Assembly: GCA_002343545.1 (NCBI GenBank)
Contig: DDRA01000097.1
Coordinates: 26,947-48,422 of the forward strand
From: Bacteriovoracaceae bacterium UBA2428
GTDB taxonomy: Bacteria; Bdellovibrionota; UBA2428
DNA: 21,476 bases
Reading direction: 5' to 3'
The notes beneath the pieces were generated by a model. The model was given only the letters and a program-made list of their open reading frames with translations. It had not been told where the DNA came from and ran no database searches. Positions 20,549 to 21,476 of the stretch are shown in pieces (the first letter of the stretch is position 1; every line of letters begins with the position of its first letter). The position numbers and the translations under genes are program-made.

Positions 20549-21476
20549 TCAGATCGCGGTCAAGGAAAGGAGGCGCAGGACGGGCTGCGCCCGTTCGCGC
20601 GAAGCCGCTACGTCCAACTCGAGGGCCAGGACCCAAGGCATGGGCCCCTCGGCGTCGGAAAGGGTCTGCTCGAGCCGCCACGTTTCGGGACCCGTCTCGA
20701 AGCGCAGAAGCTCGGGCGCCCGGGCCTTCGGACTCACGTCGATGCGGGACTCCTCGCGGCACCGGAGCAAAGCCGCCTCGAAGTCCGGGCCCAGGGTCGG
20801 CGTCGGCGCGAGTTCGAGCGCCGAAGCGAGATCACCGCGCGCCAAGGCGCGCAACACCAGAAAGACGGCGTTCTTGGCTTCGATACGAAGCTTCCGCTCC
20901 GAGAAAGCGTCCGCGGCGGGAGCGGCCTCCGAAGCCGAGCGCGGCGCGACCGAGGACCCGGGATTCTGCATGCGCTCCCATTCCTCGACGAGGCTGGAGT
21001 CCGTCGCCTGCAAGAGGCCGCGAAAGTAGAGGATCATCTCTTCGACGGCTTCGGTCTTGAGACCCTCCGGAACCGTCTGCGACAGAACCTTGTAGGTCTC
21101 CGAAAGGTAGCGCAGCAGGATGCCTTCGCTGCGCTGAAGCTCGTACTCCCGGATGTAGTCGGCGAAGGAGTAGGATCCCTCGAACATCTCGCGCGCGACG
21201 GACTTGGGCCGGATGTTCTCGACGCCCACCCAGGGGTGCTTCTCGGCGAAGACGTTGAACGTCGAATAGATGAAGTCGCGCAGGGGCTTGGGGTGTTCGA
21301 TCTTCTCGAGCTCGGCGATGCGGTCGTCGTATTCCATGCCGGCCATCTTGAGCTCGCTCATCTTCTCGGTTTTGAGTCGCGAGACTTGCTGCCGCAGGAT
21401 GACCTCGGGATTCTCGAGGATCGACTCGCCGACGCTCAGAAGATCGAGGGCGAAATCCGGGTGCGAAGCGTCGAGG
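20549..21476 (-). CDS. DEAD/DEAH RNA helicase with C-terminal DUF3516 domain (C-terminal 308 residues; 5' part outside the window)
   Basis: The frame is open to the right edge of the window, so the helicase core is not visible. The visible part begins in a linker with NPEVILRQQVSRLKTEKMSE, then MAGMEYDDRIAELEKIEHPK and HPWVGVENIRPKSVAREMFE, then SFADYIREYELQRSEGILLR, LRYLSETYKVLSQTVPEG and SSLVEEWERMQNPG. These blocks are the signature of DUF3516, found at the C-terminus of large bacterial DEAD/DEAH (Ski2/Mtr4-like) helicases. The last 100 residues are less conserved and end in ...LRLLSLTAI. The likely role is ATP-dependent RNA unwinding or RNA turnover in the cytoplasm; the full protein is expected to be about 800 residues or more. 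It lies upstream of the exported PLD gene in the same direction, with a hairpin between, and is not obviously functionally linked to it. Confidence 0.88.
   Translation of the reverse strand, partial: LDASHPDFALDLLSVGESILENPEVILRQQVSRLKTEKMSELKMAGMEYDDRIAELEKIEHPKPLRDFIYSTFNVFAEKHPWVGVENIRPKSVAREMFEGSYSFADYIREYELQRSEGILLRYLSETYKVLSQTVPEGLKTEAVEEMILYFRGLLQATDSSLVEEWERMQNPGSSVAPRSASEAAPAADAFSERKLRIEAKNAVFLVLRALARGDLASALELAPTPTLGPDFEAALLRCREESRIDVSPKARAPELLRFETGPETWRLEQTLSDAEGPMPWVLALELDVAASRERAQPVLRLLSLTAI

Noticed and set aside
1..21476. tRNA, rRNA, CRISPR arrays, insertion sequences, phage genes and attachment sites
   Set aside because: No cloverleaf-like element, regularly spaced direct repeat, transposase or integrase motif, or phage structural gene was seen when reading both strands.

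Overview
The window is GC-rich DNA from a Gram-negative bacterium. It holds 16 protein-coding genes and no rRNA, tRNA, CRISPR array, insertion sequence or phage gene that I can recognise. The host cannot be fixed from sequence alone. Many Sec-exported proteins and lipoproteins with classical lipoboxes, a DUF6279-like lipoprotein, a YheT-type hydrolase and a DUF3516 RNA helicase would fit a member of the Bdellovibrionota or a related deltaproteobacterial lineage. That placement is inference.

Layout, left to right. (1) 1-3140: the 3' end of a secreted-looking Gly/Ser/Thr-rich protein closed by a hairpin; a leftward exported M14 zinc carboxypeptidase with a transthyretin-like tail; a small rightward helical protein; and a leftward exported Cys-containing protein whose stop codon overlaps that of the helical protein. 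(2) 3266-6085: leftward genes for a HutD/Ves-family cupin, a DUF5655-like protein and a phospholipase D-superfamily (ClsC-like) lipoprotein. (3) 6260-12764: rightward genes for a large beta-propeller-like lipoprotein, an exported HExxH metallopeptidase-like protein, a patatin-like lipoprotein and a small SH3-like cytoplasmic protein. (4) 12775-21476: leftward genes for an exported NlpC/P60-like Cys-His protein, a DUF6279-like lipoprotein, a two-module lipoprotein resembling the uracil-DNA glycosylase superfamily (followed by a strong intrinsic terminator), a YheT-type alpha/beta hydrolase, an exported phospholipase D-type protein, and the C-terminal part of a DUF3516 RNA helicase that runs off the window.

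The common theme is the cell envelope. Ten of the 16 genes carry a signal peptide or lipobox, and most of these look like hydrolases (peptidases, lipases, PLD enzymes). The most unusual gene is the exported lipoprotein at 14978-17377. It has two separate segments that resemble the uracil-DNA glycosylase fold, although that superfamily normally acts on DNA in the cytoplasm. It lies just downstream of a secreted PLD-family protein of the nuclease-like subtype. Whether these genes work together, for example on extracellular or prey nucleic acid, is a hypothesis.

No stretch longer than about 300 bases lacks a gene. The longest gene-free gaps are 17378-17590, 6086-6259, 1973-2106 and 10610-10741.
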